From assembly GCA_963930645.1 (NCBI GenBank), contig OZ005648.1, positions 195,521,304 to 195,585,303 on the forward strand: a DNA stretch of 64,000 nt, given 5' to 3'. The DNA is from Salticus scenicus (Eukaryota > Arthropoda > Arachnida > Araneae > Salticidae). The position numbers and the translations under genes were made by a program. Positions within the stretch are counted from its first letter, which is position 1. The number at the start of each line of letters is the position of its first letter. Below, in pieces: positions 32,700 through 44,848 of the stretch. A model generated the notes under the pieces. That model saw only the letters and a program-made list of their open reading frames with translations, searched no databases and was not told the origin of the DNA.

Positions 32700-32902
32700 C
32701 AAAAGTATCCGAGAATTAGCAAAAAGTCCCATATAATGAAAGTACACTTAATACTGTTTTGTTAAATAAATCCTTGTCGAAACATGTTCTTAGACTGAAT
32801 AAGAACAGGATTTGACAAGGATTTATTTAACAAAACTGTATTAAGTGTACTTTTTTTATGTAGGAATTTTCGCTAGTGCTGGGATATTTTTGCTATCGAC
32901 TG
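32700..32902. mobile_element. CAGTCGG-family MITE, copy 2 (203 bp)
   Basis: Ends CAGTCGGCAGCAAAAGTATC and, inward from the right, CAGTCGATAGCAAAAATATC, flanked by TA. Near-palindromic interior with AAATAAATCCTTGTCGAAAC pairing to TTTGACAAGGATTTATTT. Same family as 13586-13799. Confidence 0.85.
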
Positions 32903-33294
32903 TAATCATACAAAGTAGGAAGAAAACATTGCTTTCAATATATACCAACTATTTTAATATTTTTTCTTGTTACTTTGTTAAAGAATTAAATTTTCGTTAG
33001 AAGACGATACTTCGAATATCAAGAAATCTAAAATCATTTCAAATTTAAGCTAGAATCCTTACTATAAACTACATAAGTCATTTTAAATATTACAAATGGA
33101 CATTCCTACACGCAGCACCTTAATTAAACAAAAATTCCTTTCCATATATGCTGATTCTTAATATTATTTATCATCTCCAAAAGTCGGTTGTTATATCTAT
33201 ATTATAATATGCAGATTTATTGCTTAAAAAGCTATAAAACATTATAACTTTTTGCTGTACGTTGAATTTTACTTTTTTTTCGGCGACTTTCCAA

Positions 33295-33328
<34 letters not shown>

Positions 33329-33769
33329 CGTCTTTAAATTTACTGTAGTACAAAAAAATATGTAAATATATTTCCGAATTTCCGTAACATTAGTATTTAT
33401 GATTAGGTAAGTATTTACGATTAAATAACTCAATTTTAATTTTTTCTTCATTAGACTTCAAATTAATGACTTGATAAATGTACATCTTTTCGTAAAAAAC
33501 TTGATTTTATTTACGTTTTGAATGAAAGGGATTTTACGCAATGGTATATTTACTCGCATCCCTTCCATTCTTCTCTTTTTAATGACGTTTTCTATAAGGC
33601 ATTGTTGCGGGCAGTGGAGGCATGTATTTGAGATCTTGTTGGTGTGGAAGACACTGCTTAACGCAGCGCAAACCAAAACGAGCTTTTGAGAAATTTCAAT
33701 GGATTTACGGTTTATTTTTTGTTTATAAAGCTATATAAAATAGAGTGATTCCTTTTTTAATTTCTTTAA
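32903..33769. other. AT-rich non-coding DNA
   Basis: No gene recognised. T run at about 33297-33325. A less AT-rich patch at 33530-33680 gives short frames on both strands without known motifs; it may belong to the Helitron-like element whose 3' end follows. Confidence 0.4.
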
Positions 33770-33804
33770 ATATAGCGACCAGCGAAGCGAGCAAAGCCTG
33801 CTAG
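33770..33804 (+). mobile_element. Helitron-like 3' end
   Basis: GCGACCAGCGAAGCGAGCAA followed by AGCCTGCTAG and then T. A GC-rich stem-rich end closing with CTAG before T is the Helitron 3' signature. No confident 5' start; a TCTATATTATAA at 33196 is possible but weak. Confidence 0.5.
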
Positions 33805-34918
33805 TGTTAAATTTATATATATATTTATTATTGTTATTATTAAGGTTAAAAAAGTCACCTTATGAAAAGTAAAATTATTATCTGCAAGTAATATGTTTTT
33901 CAAAAAGATATGGCCATAAATGTCAACCGTTATGATATATTGACACAAGTATTTTTTTACAGAATACTTCTCTTTATTTATTTATAGAAAACTTCTACAA
34001 AATCTTTAAAAAAATATATAAAAGATATTGGTGTCATTAAGTCGGAACTTGTTGCATCTATGGATATGACGCACAACTGAACTTGGATTTTTGAAAACTT
34101 TTCTAATTAAGCTAAAATATAACATTCGATTTCCCATTAAATTTCTTTAAGCTTAATTATTTTTTTAAATATATATATAGCTCTTATTTTACATATTACA
34201 AATAAGGCATTACAATAGCATTCACATATTCAATTTATATATCTTTGTTTTCTTAAATTTGCTTTTATGTAATCTTCTTAATTTTTAAACAAAATTCTGT
34301 ATCTCAGTAAAATAAAACCACAAGAAAAAAGTTTTTTAAAGAGAAAGAGCAAAACTGTCAATAACTTCATTTTAAGAAATATAAAGGATGCGAAAAGTAA
34401 AAGATTTGGCAAATATCCAACGCATTTGCATTTTTTAAAACACCATAAATGTATTACTCATATCTGATTTTTCTCTCTCGTTGAATCGCGTTTGTTCATA
34501 CAATTTCTTTTGCCAGAATAGCGACAAGCAACTTATTTATTCTTGGACTTTTACAGTCTTTTTCTAATGTCTAAATCCTTGTGTTGTATTTCATAGCCTA
34601 GATATAGTCTTTTAAATGTGTTCTTTTAAGTTTGAAATTCTGACTTCTAGCAAAATATTACTCTTCCACTATATCAATTCAAAAATCGTAAACGTGCTGC
34701 AAATTGTTTAATCAAAGGATAAAGTGACTTGTAGTGTTTTTTCTAAAATCTATATTTTAAAATTTAGACGTTTATATTTTGCAGGCGCATATGAGAAATA
34801 AATGGACTTAGAATAGGTTATTTTCTAAATGTTAAAAGGCAACACAAATTTTAAACTTTTATTTAATGGCTTTTCTTAATATTCATGCTCATTAGAGTCA
34901 ACGTTTAATCTAAATATG

Positions 34919-34951
<33 letters not shown>

Positions 34952-35179
34952 ACGCACATTAATTAAACGTTTGAGAAAACATACATAATAAATTATATAT
35001 TTTACAAGAGATTGTGTATCATATAATAAATATACATTATCAAACGATTTTTCAAGCACTAAAAACTAAATGCATGAACAGTTTCCTGTTTTAGCTAGTA
35101 CAAATGGAAAAAAAATGTTACGTAGTTATTAACAAATAGCATTTGTTTTTCTTTTATTTCAAAAACATTTATAATGCTA
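33805..35179. other. AT-rich non-coding DNA
   Basis: No gene seen. T28-like run at 34920-34947. Confidence 0.5.
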
Positions 35180-35652
35180 AATAAATATTATTTAATTGAA
35201 AATAGAAAACAAAATATATTTGCTACAATAAATCTCATTAATTTTCACCTAGACACAGAATTATTCTTCTAAAACTAAAAAAATAATTGCAATTAATAAA
35301 AGCATTAAATTCGTTCTTAAAATTATTTTAAAATGAATTGCATTTACATTCCAAAACTGATTTATATATTCTACCTCTTAAAAGTAAAGTAAAGTAAAAT
35401 AAAATAAAATACAATAAATATTATTTAATTGAAAATAGAAAACAAAATATATTTGCTACAATAAATCTCATTAATTTTCACCTAGACACAGAATTATTCT
35501 TCTAAAACTAAATAAATAATTGCAATTAATAAAAGCATTAAATTCGTTCTTAAAATTATTTTAAAATGAATTGCATTTACATTCCAAAACTGATTTATAT
35601 ATTCTACCTCTTAAAAGTAAAGTAAAGTAAAATAAAATAAAATACAATAAAT
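35180..35652. repeat. 233-bp tandem direct duplication
   Basis: A unit starting ATAAATATTATTTAATTGAA and ending in AAAGTAAAGTAAAATAAAAT plus ACAATAAAT occurs twice (starts 35181 and 35414). One mismatch seen (ACTAAAAAAATAA versus ACTAAATAAATAA). Probably a recent slippage or unequal-exchange event mediated by the AAAGT/AAAAT simple repeat at the unit border. Confidence 0.9.
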
Positions 35653-35744
35653 TATAACACTTAAATAAATTGAATCTATAATTTATTCATTTTCTGAAAA
35701 ATGTTATTTTTCACAAATACTATATACGATCTTTTATTTAAAAA

Positions 35745-38001
35745 TCTGTAAATATATATAAATTACGTGTCACGATGTTTGTCCGGGGTAAACTCCTAAA
35801 CTAAGGAACCGATTTTAATGAAATTTTGCACACTGTGTGCAGTTTGGTCCAACTTGAGAGATAGGGTAGTTTTTATCTCAATTTATTGTCAGAATATTGT
35901 TTTATTGCAATTATTTGTTAATTATAGACCTTTATTAAAGTTGCTCCAAAATATCTGTGAGTTCCATTAATTTAATTGTTGCCAAAAAAAAAAAAAAAAA
36001 AAAAAAAAAATACGAGTTCATTTATTTTTGACATAAAAATAAATACATTTAATCAAACGTGAACGTTAAAAAATTATAAAAAGTTAAATTATGCATCTCA
36101 CGAAAATTGACGTCATAATCAATTTAAAGATTTTATACACATTAATAAAGTGCTAATGTAGTTCTATCATAGATATAGTAATATATATAGATCTCTCATC
36201 CCCATGTTATCGTACAAAGATTTTTGATGCCGAAAAAAAAAAAAAATAATAATAAAAGCTTTGGAAACAGCCATTAAGTGGTATTGAAAAAAAAAAAAAA
36301 AAAAAAAAAAAAAGAAAAGAAAAGAAGGAAAGAAATATGAATTTGAAACTGTATCTGGAGTCTTCCATTCCCCTTTAGCAAATAAATTATTCATAAATTT
36401 TATTTGCTAAAATATTAGTATGTATTCCCGTGTGTATTCACTCGGGGAAAGACGGCCATATTTTGGTAAAAACGTCGTCTTTTTCCAAATGAAAAGGAAT
36501 AACTTTTTTCTCCCCAATGATCACTCTATTCTATATATGCTATACTATATCTATGAGTTCTATACGCAAGCGAAGTGTGACTCACTGACCGTCTGTGCAG
36601 CCAAGAAAAAGATTTCCTATGTTAATTGCCCACTGGATTTTTTGTAAGAAATTATTAAAAATCGAGGAAATTTATTTCCCGATTTTAATCCTTATATTTG
36701 GGTATAGATATGTATTAGTTATCGCGGGTGTTAGATTGAATTATTTTGCTGTCAAATTGACAAAATTTTAATTTTAAATTTCAAAACTCTGTCGCCCTTG
36801 GCTTTTTTATTATTATTATTATTATTTGGCGATCAAAAGCGTAACACGAAAATATACATGCCAGATGTATGCATTGTACGAAATGTAATATGTATTATTC
36901 ATTGTACGTATGTATGACATGTAATATGTATTGTACGAAATATTGTTTCATATTATTCACTACCCTTTTAATATAAGTTGTTAAAATAACCATGATTTTT
37001 GAAAGGAATTAAATATTTTCGCCAGATAATTTGGCGATATTCTCTTTTTTTCGCCAAGGATGACAGAAATGAAATCTATTCCGCTGCAAAATATTAGTAT
37101 CTTACATCAGATATTTTATTTAGACATTTGAAAACAAATTTGACTTCAAACTATGATAGAATATTTATCATTTTCCTTTTAATTAGTAAATTATTAGTAT
37201 ATTAAAATTTAAAAGCATGGTATATAAAAAGTTTTTTTTTTTTTTTTTGTTTTTTTTGTTTTTTCATCTTATAATTATTCTTATCTTAATCCTCAATGTT
37301 TCCCATCTTTATTAACTTGAATTTACTATTAAAATTTTAACATACTCAAAAACTTCTCATCACTTCGTTAAAATACACTAAACTTTTCCAAAATCTTTTT
37401 CTATTTAAAATGATACATGTATTTACTTTAAATGTCCAATATTTCATAATATTTCCAATTTTAAAGTTTTAAAATATTTATCAAATTTACTTATTTTTCT
37501 GGTTTAGCCTTATTGTTTTCCTTTTTATAACTACAGCTGTTGCCCTCTTTAAAATATTTAAAATGATGAGGTCATTTTTTAGTAAAATTATCCATTATAG
37601 CATATATTATATTTAACTCCTCCATAAAATTTGATTTTAAAATCGTCTGTTTCTTTTATACTTTTATTTTAATAGAATTTTAATAGAATTTAATTTATAT
37701 ATTAGACATTTTAGCAATTTTATCCAAAGTAGCATTAGAAATAATATATATCCCTTTTCCATTAAAATTTATAGGACCCTACAATAAAATTAATTTGTGC
37801 TTAATATCAACACTACGAAAACTTTTATCAATCGCTTCCAAATTTTGACCTAAGTTTCAAATCTCAACCCTGTGGGTTTTTACATCGGCTACAACGTTTC
37901 CGTCTTTGTTCGTAAATAATAATTTGACTGTACTAAATAGTTTACAGCCGTATAATTCAACGTATAACTTAGTCACAGCAACGCGTGGCCGGGTCTGCTA
38001 G
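35745..38001 (+). mobile_element. Helitron-like non-autonomous element (2.3 kb)
   Basis: Begins TCTGTAAATATATATAAATT after A and ends ACGCGTGGCCGGGTCTGCTA-G before T, fitting the TC...CTAG rule with A/T target. The 5' region has GTTTGTCCGGGGTAAACTCC and ACCGATTTTAATGAAATTTT, phrases common near the start of arthropod Helitrons. No Rep/helicase frame. Contains a MITE at 36167-36556 and several simple repeats. Confidence 0.6.
36167..36556. mobile_element. CATAGATATAGTA-family MITE, complete copy with 6-bp duplication
   Basis: Ends TCATAGATATAGTA and, inward from the right, TCATAGATATAGTATA. Flanked by GTTCTA at 36161-36166 and 36557-36562. The interior contains A runs and GGGAAAGACGGCCATATT, shared with 25565-25740. 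No supported coding frame. Superfamily unknown. Confidence 0.7.
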
Positions 38002-38929
38002 TAAATAAATAAATAAATAATAAACTTGTTAATCACAAGTTTAAAAAGAGATTCGATAGTCTATAGAGGAAAGAAGAATAAATAAAAATGGAAGAATAAA
38101 TAAAAAATAAATATATCGTAGCATCGTCATTCAGATTATATTCATATCACATTTTTTTTTCCGTACTCATGCCATAATCATGAAAAACGGCAGTTTTTCG
38201 AGTGACGCAAGCGGAAGCCCAAACTGAACGCTGCGAACTCATATATACGGCTAGTTTGACATCAGAGAGATTTGTAAACGCCGACACTTAATATCTCAGC
38301 AAATATGCCATATTTTGTTCTGATCTTTTCAAAATAGTCTTTTATCTACGGTCTTCATCTATCCTTAAAATTTTACATTTCTACATGCAGTATGTTTTGA
38401 GATCTGAATCTCAATTTAAAGCCAAAAAGGGAAAACGATTGGTGTAATGGACTAAATTCTGAAAAATATCTCTAAAACGGCTCGAAGGATTTTCATATAA
38501 TTAATATATGCTGTTAATAGGATCTTTCTTAATCTAGTAACGTCTTCGTTTTTTTCAGGAAAACTCTTGTTTTTTATAAAAGTTGTTTTAAAAATAGAAC
38601 TATATTACTCCGCCAATTGCATGCTTTTCTTCGGCGAAAATGGCCGTAAATCGGTTCTTACTTCTTGCTTGCAAGGCTTTGTTGGTTGGCTGACCAACGT
38701 GAATGCAGTCAATAACTTTTTGTTATGAAGAAAATATTTTTAATTTTAAAATTTCCCATTTCGTCAAAAAATTATTTAGATAATATTTAAAGTAAAAGAA
38801 GTATTTTGTAATTATAGATATTCTATTTCATCGTTATTTATAATGAATTAATTTCTTTTTAAAGCGAAAAAGTTTATCACTCATGCACACAAATTTATAC
38901 CATGGTTCATGAACTTGGGAGCGCATGCG
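38002..38929. other. Non-coding DNA, moderately AT-rich
   Basis: No gene recognised. AAACGGCTCGAAGGATTTTC at about 38475 resembles internal sequence of Helitron-like elements; GAAAAACGGCAGTTTTTC at about 38177-38198 is a small hairpin. Confidence 0.4.
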
Positions 38930-39196
38930 TATATCCAAAATTTTTGGCGCTCGCTGACTCGCTGTAGACAGGCGCTAATTGTTTACCATCGAAGTTTGCA
39001 CTGTATTATTCCGCCCATTCCGCCTATCAAGCTTTCAGTTTCATTACGTTTTTCTGTTTTATTTATTACTTCGAAGTGCATTATTTAATCAAGAAAGAAG
39101 ATATTCTAGTTGAAAACCCTAAATTAATTGATACGGCAAGGTGTAAATAAATGATTTGAGAAAAGCAAAACTTAATACTATGTTTGCATCTAGAGG
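38930..39196 (+). promoter_or_regulatory. Possible host promoter and first exon
   Basis: A locally GC-richer stretch (GGAGCGCATGCGTATATCC, GGCGCTCGCTGACTCGCTG) is followed by ATG TTT GCA TCT AGA at 39180 and a good splice donor GAG|GTACGTG at 39196. It could be the start of a host gene on the plus strand. No downstream exon is recognised in the window, so this is weak. Confidence 0.18.
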
Positions 39197-39239
39197 TACG
39201 TGTTTTATTATGGTTACATATTTTTTTTCGATTAGTCAA

Positions 39240-39990
39240 TAAATGTGTTTATATATCTTATCTTTGATCTGTTTGCACTGCCAAGCCTAAACAAATTATT
39301 ACTCATAATCGCCTGTAATTTTCAAAATATGCCTGTTTTTTAGTTCCATGTTTATGTATTGCTCGGTAACATAAACTTATTATGGACAGCAGTAAAGTAT
39401 GCTTTTTGGATTACCAGTTTAATAGTTTAATCACAATTGCTTACATGCTGTTATTTCGCTGCTTATCAATAAAATTTGCACTTTTTTTTTCTTTTTCAAG
39501 CTATTCCTGAAATATTTTTTGCTAACATTTCGCCATAATACACAATTATTTTTATTTTTTATCTATAAAGTCTGCGATTTTTTGAAAACTATTTTGAATT
39601 GAGCGATAATTTTACAGCTTGTTAATAAAATATGGAATCATATTGCTGCTTATTGAGAAACTTTATTTTTCACAATACAAATAATTACTAAGAATAGAGT
39701 ATTTTATTGCAAATTGATAAAATTCTTTTTTTTTTCACCAAAGCTATTTCTCAAAATCCATGCTAATTTTGTGGCCTGTTATTGAAATACAGAATCATTT
39801 GTATTTTCTGTATCTATCATCAAATTTTATGTTTAATAATATAAATAATTGCCAAAATTCATCATTATTTTGTTGCCTATCAATAAAATTTTTACTTTTT
39901 TTTTTTTTTTTTTTTTTTGTTCAGTTCTGTTTACCAAAATATGCAATAATTTTGTAATCTGTTATTAAAATGCACAAGCATTTTGCCGCT
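39240..39990. repeat. Degenerate AT-rich repeat
   Basis: Diverged copies of CTTATCAATAAAATTTGCAC followed by T runs (about 39465, 39710, 39875) and of TAATTTTGTAATCTGTTATT-AAAAT (about 39600, 39765, 39945). Looks like an old tandem array. The open frame at 39760-39957 is low-complexity. Confidence 0.35.
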
Positions 39991-41078
39991 AACAGTTCAA
40001 GGCAGGCATTATTTATGAAATCAAGCATAACAGAATTTTACCCCAAAATGCAGAACTAAATTTGCTTTTACAAAATAATTAGCTAGTTATTAGGAATGTA
40101 CTGAATATTCAGTATATATATTCGATATTCGACCGTAATGCTGAATATGAAATTATTTGGATAGATGAATCTAAAGATTGATTTTGAATTTTATACTATA
40201 AAATAAATAATGTAAAAAACTATCATCTATTCAGATACAGTCAACCGTCGAGCAAAAGGTGTGCTTATTTAGTATTTTAAGGACAAAAAAAATGTGAAAA
40301 GAGGAGGGGCATTTAACTGAGTAAAGGATTTTATGGTATTTTACGGTATATATAAAAAAAGTAAATACACTAAAACATTATCTCAAACGTATTTTCATAA
40401 TTAAATCTGCTATTTTGCCAATTATGGCCATTTCTACGATCTGAAGATTAATGTTTGAAATTATAAAATATTTTAATGTTCCCCTTTCATATGTAAATTT
40501 CATGTATCTTAAATTAAGTCTTAGAGCATAATAACTGGAACAGCTTTACTATAAGGCACCCATTGCTATTGCCGATGTACTGCTCACTGGATGAGTCGAT
40601 ACTCTGAATCATTACAAAACATCAAAAATACATTTTAATAAACTGTTTCACTCTGGTGCTTGTTTTGAAATTCGCTGAAATAAATTTAGCATATTTAAGA
40701 TTAATAAAATAAAATAAACATTTAAAACAGTAATTAATATAAATTTGAGCTACTTCACCAAAAAAAAAAAAAAAAAAAAAAAAAAATGGAGGGCTTTCAA
40801 GCTTTAGCACATGAAATTCAGTGTTATGAATTATGTATAACTTGAGGATTTTCCACAAATTTTCAAAATTGCAGCCTTGCATGAATCTGAAAATGTATGA
40901 AAATCTCTATAGAAGCAATCACAAAAAATAAATAAAATCACCTAATACGTGGTGCATGCATTGTAATGCATGAAAATCTGTTCTGCATCAATTACTACCA
41001 TGCGCTAACTTTTCTCTAAATAATTCCATTTATTTAAAAAAAAAAAATTACACTCGAAAAAATAATTTTTAAATCTCA

Positions 41079-41152
<74 letters not shown>

Positions 41153-41937
41153 TTCAGCTGGGCCGCATTACGATAAACATACACGAATGGTCGGTGCAGA
41201 AAGAAAAACGAAGTTCCGAGACGGTTAATCAAAGTTCCGATACATTAAAAAGTGTCGATACACTGAATCGCATCACAGCGTCTCAAATCGCCAATGGGTG
41301 CCTTATAGTAAAGCTTAGCCTAATAACTTTTATATTCTCTAAGAATTATCTGAGGATGATAATTTCGCATCTAAAAAAGATGTTAAGAATAAAGTTATCA
41401 GTTTTGGTTTTAGTAATTCACTATGCTGTAAGTAGCAAAATGTAGCAATGAACCTAATTATGTATATACACTACAAAATTTCTGCATGAAAGCGTGCAGT
41501 TTACCATTTAACTAAATTTTATGTTCAAAAGCCTTTTTTTTTGTAATTTTAAGATGTGCAAATTTTCATATATGCTTCAATTATTCTTTCTTGCAACTAT
41601 TCGGTATTCGGTGCTCGTCCAAGCACTCAGCAACTACTCGGTCAAAGTGCTATTTGGTGTAGCACTTATATCTAACAAAAGTTGTTTTTGTTAACAACAG
41701 TACTTAAATAAAGATTATATCTTTAAAATCGAGTTAACAAGGAGTGCACGTATTTTAGATAATGTTGCCATCTAGGACATTTTAGGAGATCAAACAAATA
41801 TTATGTCCACCCCCGTTATAAAAGGTGATACATGATACAAGTAAAAAAATAGTGAATTTGAGTTTATGTCATATGAAAAGCCCAGTGGCAGAAACGCCGC
41901 GGCACGGCGACATAGTCGCGGACACAGAAAAACGGCT
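39991..41937. other. AT-rich non-coding DNA with microsatellites
   Basis: No gene recognised. A27 run near 40760-40786; (AC)n at about 41082-41111 followed by (AT)n at 41119-41150. ATATTCGATATTCG (about 40120) and TATTCGGTATTCGGTGCTCG (about 41601) look like parts of a further old repeat that also appears near 43078. Confidence 0.5.
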
Positions 41938-42072
41938 TGCAGACAGTTTTTGTCTGCACTAATAAAAAAAATTGACCCTAACTTTCAGACACTCTTTGTC
42001 TGTACTACTAAAAAAAAATTCCCACAACTTTAAGACAGTTTTTGTCTGCAGTCATAAAAAATTGTCTGCAAT
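41938..42072. repeat. Triplicated hairpin repeat
   Basis: Three units of about 47-50 bp, each carrying a short palindrome around GACAGTTTTTGTC: TGCAGACAGTTTTTGTCTGC at 41938-41957, CAGACACTCTTTGTCTG at 41985-42001 and AAGACAGTTTTTGTCTGC at 42032-42049, separated by ACTA-TAAAAAAAATT. Confidence 0.75.
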
Positions 42073-43856
42073 TTAGATATTTCTGCCCACGACAATGCGG
42101 TACTGATGTATGACGTCTTAGACACTCTGTGGTAGGAACTCTAGAGCTCCCTATAGGTGCCTTGGTAGGAACACACAAAACAGTGCTTAACAAGGGCGAC
42201 CTAGGAGCCTAGATCTCCCTTGATAGGCAGTGTTATGCATGTATTCTTTTTCTCCTGTTACCTGTTCTGAGATTCTACGGGAATGTAGGAAAGTGCTAAT
42301 TTCATTTAAAACTGCTCCAAAACTTCTCCTCCACTTCAAAATTCACTTATAAAAATTTCTGTATCAAAACTAAAATTAATACTTTTATTATTTATAATTA
42401 TTTATATTGTGTTGTGTCAAACATTGCTATGAAATATTTAATTGAATGAGTTAAACTTATTATTTTATAATTGTTTATACTATATTATTTTGTAGTAAAA
42501 TTGTATTGTGTATTGTTGCACGAGATCACCACTGTTGTTAACACCCCTCCCCTCCTCCCAGATTGCCGCTTTCAGCTTTCAGGCTTTTTGAGTACAGATT
42601 ACGAAATTTTAAAAACCTGTCGCAGACAGCTACAAAATTTTATGTCACTGGGATGAAAAGTGTCCCACCTAAGCTATATCATGCAGTTTATCCATCTGAG
42701 TGAGAGGCATTTTTGTTAGTTTTATTGTAAGCTAGTCAATGCTTTATTGTTATCTTTAAGTTGATTTTTCTCAAAGATTATTTTTTATTGCTGGGGGGCA
42801 ACATGATGTTCTCATCTAAGAAAGTTTAAGTATTTATTGAGGAATCTAACAGTTAATAACTTTCTTTGCTGTGAGCTCAGCATCATGCCACTGTGTATTG
42901 TAATATTTTCTAGTAATTTTCTACATTTAAATCAATCACCATTTCTGAAAAGGAATTTTTTATGTTAATTTCTCATAATTAAAAAAGTAAAATATTACTA
43001 AATGTAAATGGTACTATTTAAATAGTTCGAAAAAAATTAGGAAGTTGACAGCTGATTGTCAGTAATTAGCTGGCCAAATATTCGGCATTCGGCCAAAATC
43101 ATTAAATAAACAGATTAACCATGAAAAGTGTCTAAAACTGATTATTTTCGTAGAGCTAAAGTTTTAATTAATACAGACATGGTACAATCTTACAGAAAAA
43201 AAGGCTGAACTTTTCCCGATCCCCACCCCCCCTCAAAAGTGGTATCAGGCAACTGACACAATATAAATTTTTCAATAATAAAAATAATGTTAAATTTGAT
43301 TGCATACATGCACACACAATAAACAAAATCAGAACAATAAATCTCATATTGAATATCATATTAATTATAATTAAAGCAGTTGTAAGTGCTTAAAAAACAG
43401 ACAAATTTATTACGTATACTTGAAAATAAGTTTATTCTGTAGAAGCATTGTTTGCTGGGGCAATTGATTAGCAGAATAATGTAGTTCTAGTTTATTAGGA
43501 AAATGCAGTTGAAGAGCTATTTCTTTTTCATTTTCTCAAAGTTTGAATTTGACATTTCTTGAAAGCCAATCACATAGAAATTGCTAATAATATATTGCAC
43601 AAATTCAGGCTGACCCCCCCCCCCTACACATGTCCAAAAAGTTTTAATGCAGATTTGCATTGATCCCAAGAATAATAATTTTCAAGCTTAAAAAGGCTGA
43701 AAAGTAACATGTCTGTTAATATCTTTACTTTTTCTTTTCCTCTTGAATTTCATTCTGTACACCACTGAAAACAGACAACTCTCTTGCGGTAAACATTGCA
43801 AAAAGAGCCATTCTGCCACTTTTTTCTTTTTAACTGTGGTATGCTCATGCATGCAA
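42073..43856. other. Non-coding DNA
   Basis: No gene recognised. Pyrimidine run CCCCTCCCCTCCTCCC near 42544, C run near 43613-43623. Confidence 0.45.
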
Positions 43857-43864
43857 GAACATAG

Positions 43865-44029
43865 CAGCGCCGGGTCTAGGGGGGGGGTAGGCTAAAAGTA
43901 CTGACATTCATAATTGTATATTACAATTGGAAATTTTTCATTGATATGGAATAACATCTTGAAAAATCTTAACCCCCCCCCCCCCCAAAAAAAAAAAAAA
44001 AAAAAAAAAAAGTTTTAGATCCGCCACTG
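43865..44029. mobile_element. hAT-type MITE with perfect 8-bp duplication
   Basis: 165 bp. Left end CAGCGCCGGGTCTAGGGGG; right end read inward CAGTGGCGGATCTAAAAC. Flanked by GAACATAG at 43857-43864 and 44030-44037. An 8-bp duplication and CAGNGGCGG-type ends define the hAT superfamily. The interior contains a C run of about 14 followed by an A run of about 25. No coding. Confidence 0.88.
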
Positions 44030-44037
44030 GAACATAG

Positions 44038-44811
44038 TGCATGAATAAGTTGTCTGCATTTTCTTTTCTGTTTAGAAACAGAATTTACTATTAATTAAAT
44101 TGAATTAAATTACATTTAGTTTAAATTATTATTTTGTATTTTAGAAGATTAATTTCTCAAGTAAATGTTTGAATATTGAAGTGTGGAACTTTAAAACAGG
44201 CATATTCGAAAAATAGAGGTTACAAGTGATTTGTTTATACTTGAAGACATTTTTGTTTTAGCCAACAGATCAACAGACATTTATTTACTTTTCGGAAATA
44301 TGAATAACTACATTTTAGAAAATAAAACTATAAAACACTTGCCTCTAAATCATAGTAATGGAAGTGTATATTTGTAATTTATTTTCCTTGTAGCTGCAAA
44401 TCTTATGCATTTCATGAATTGCTAATAGAATAGGGATAATTTTGGATTTGGGTATGAATTATATTTCATGAAATAAAATGAAAACTAATAATTTCATATG
44501 CCTACAAGAATTCACATTTATATACATCATCATTACCTATAATTATATACTGAAAATATATTAGCAACATTGAAATTGAAATTGACACAAAAAATATTTT
44601 AGTTTTTGAAGATGGCAATTCAATCAAAACAAGTGCTTTCAAACAGTGCTGCTAATTAACATGCTGCTATATATTTTCCAAATTTAGGTATATACTGCAC
44701 ATTATATATGTTTACTTTAACATTTTATCGAATTGAAACATTTGGAGAGCAAATGTTCAAATCAAGTTTTTTCTTAAAAAAGAAAAAAAAAAGTTATTTT
44801 TTTAATTTATT

Positions 44812-44848
<37 letters not shown>

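Noticed and set aside
33269..33676. Minus-strand frames upstream of the Helitron-like 3' end as a Helitron helicase piece
   Set aside because: No Walker or helicase motif could be read; the less AT-rich composition alone is not enough.
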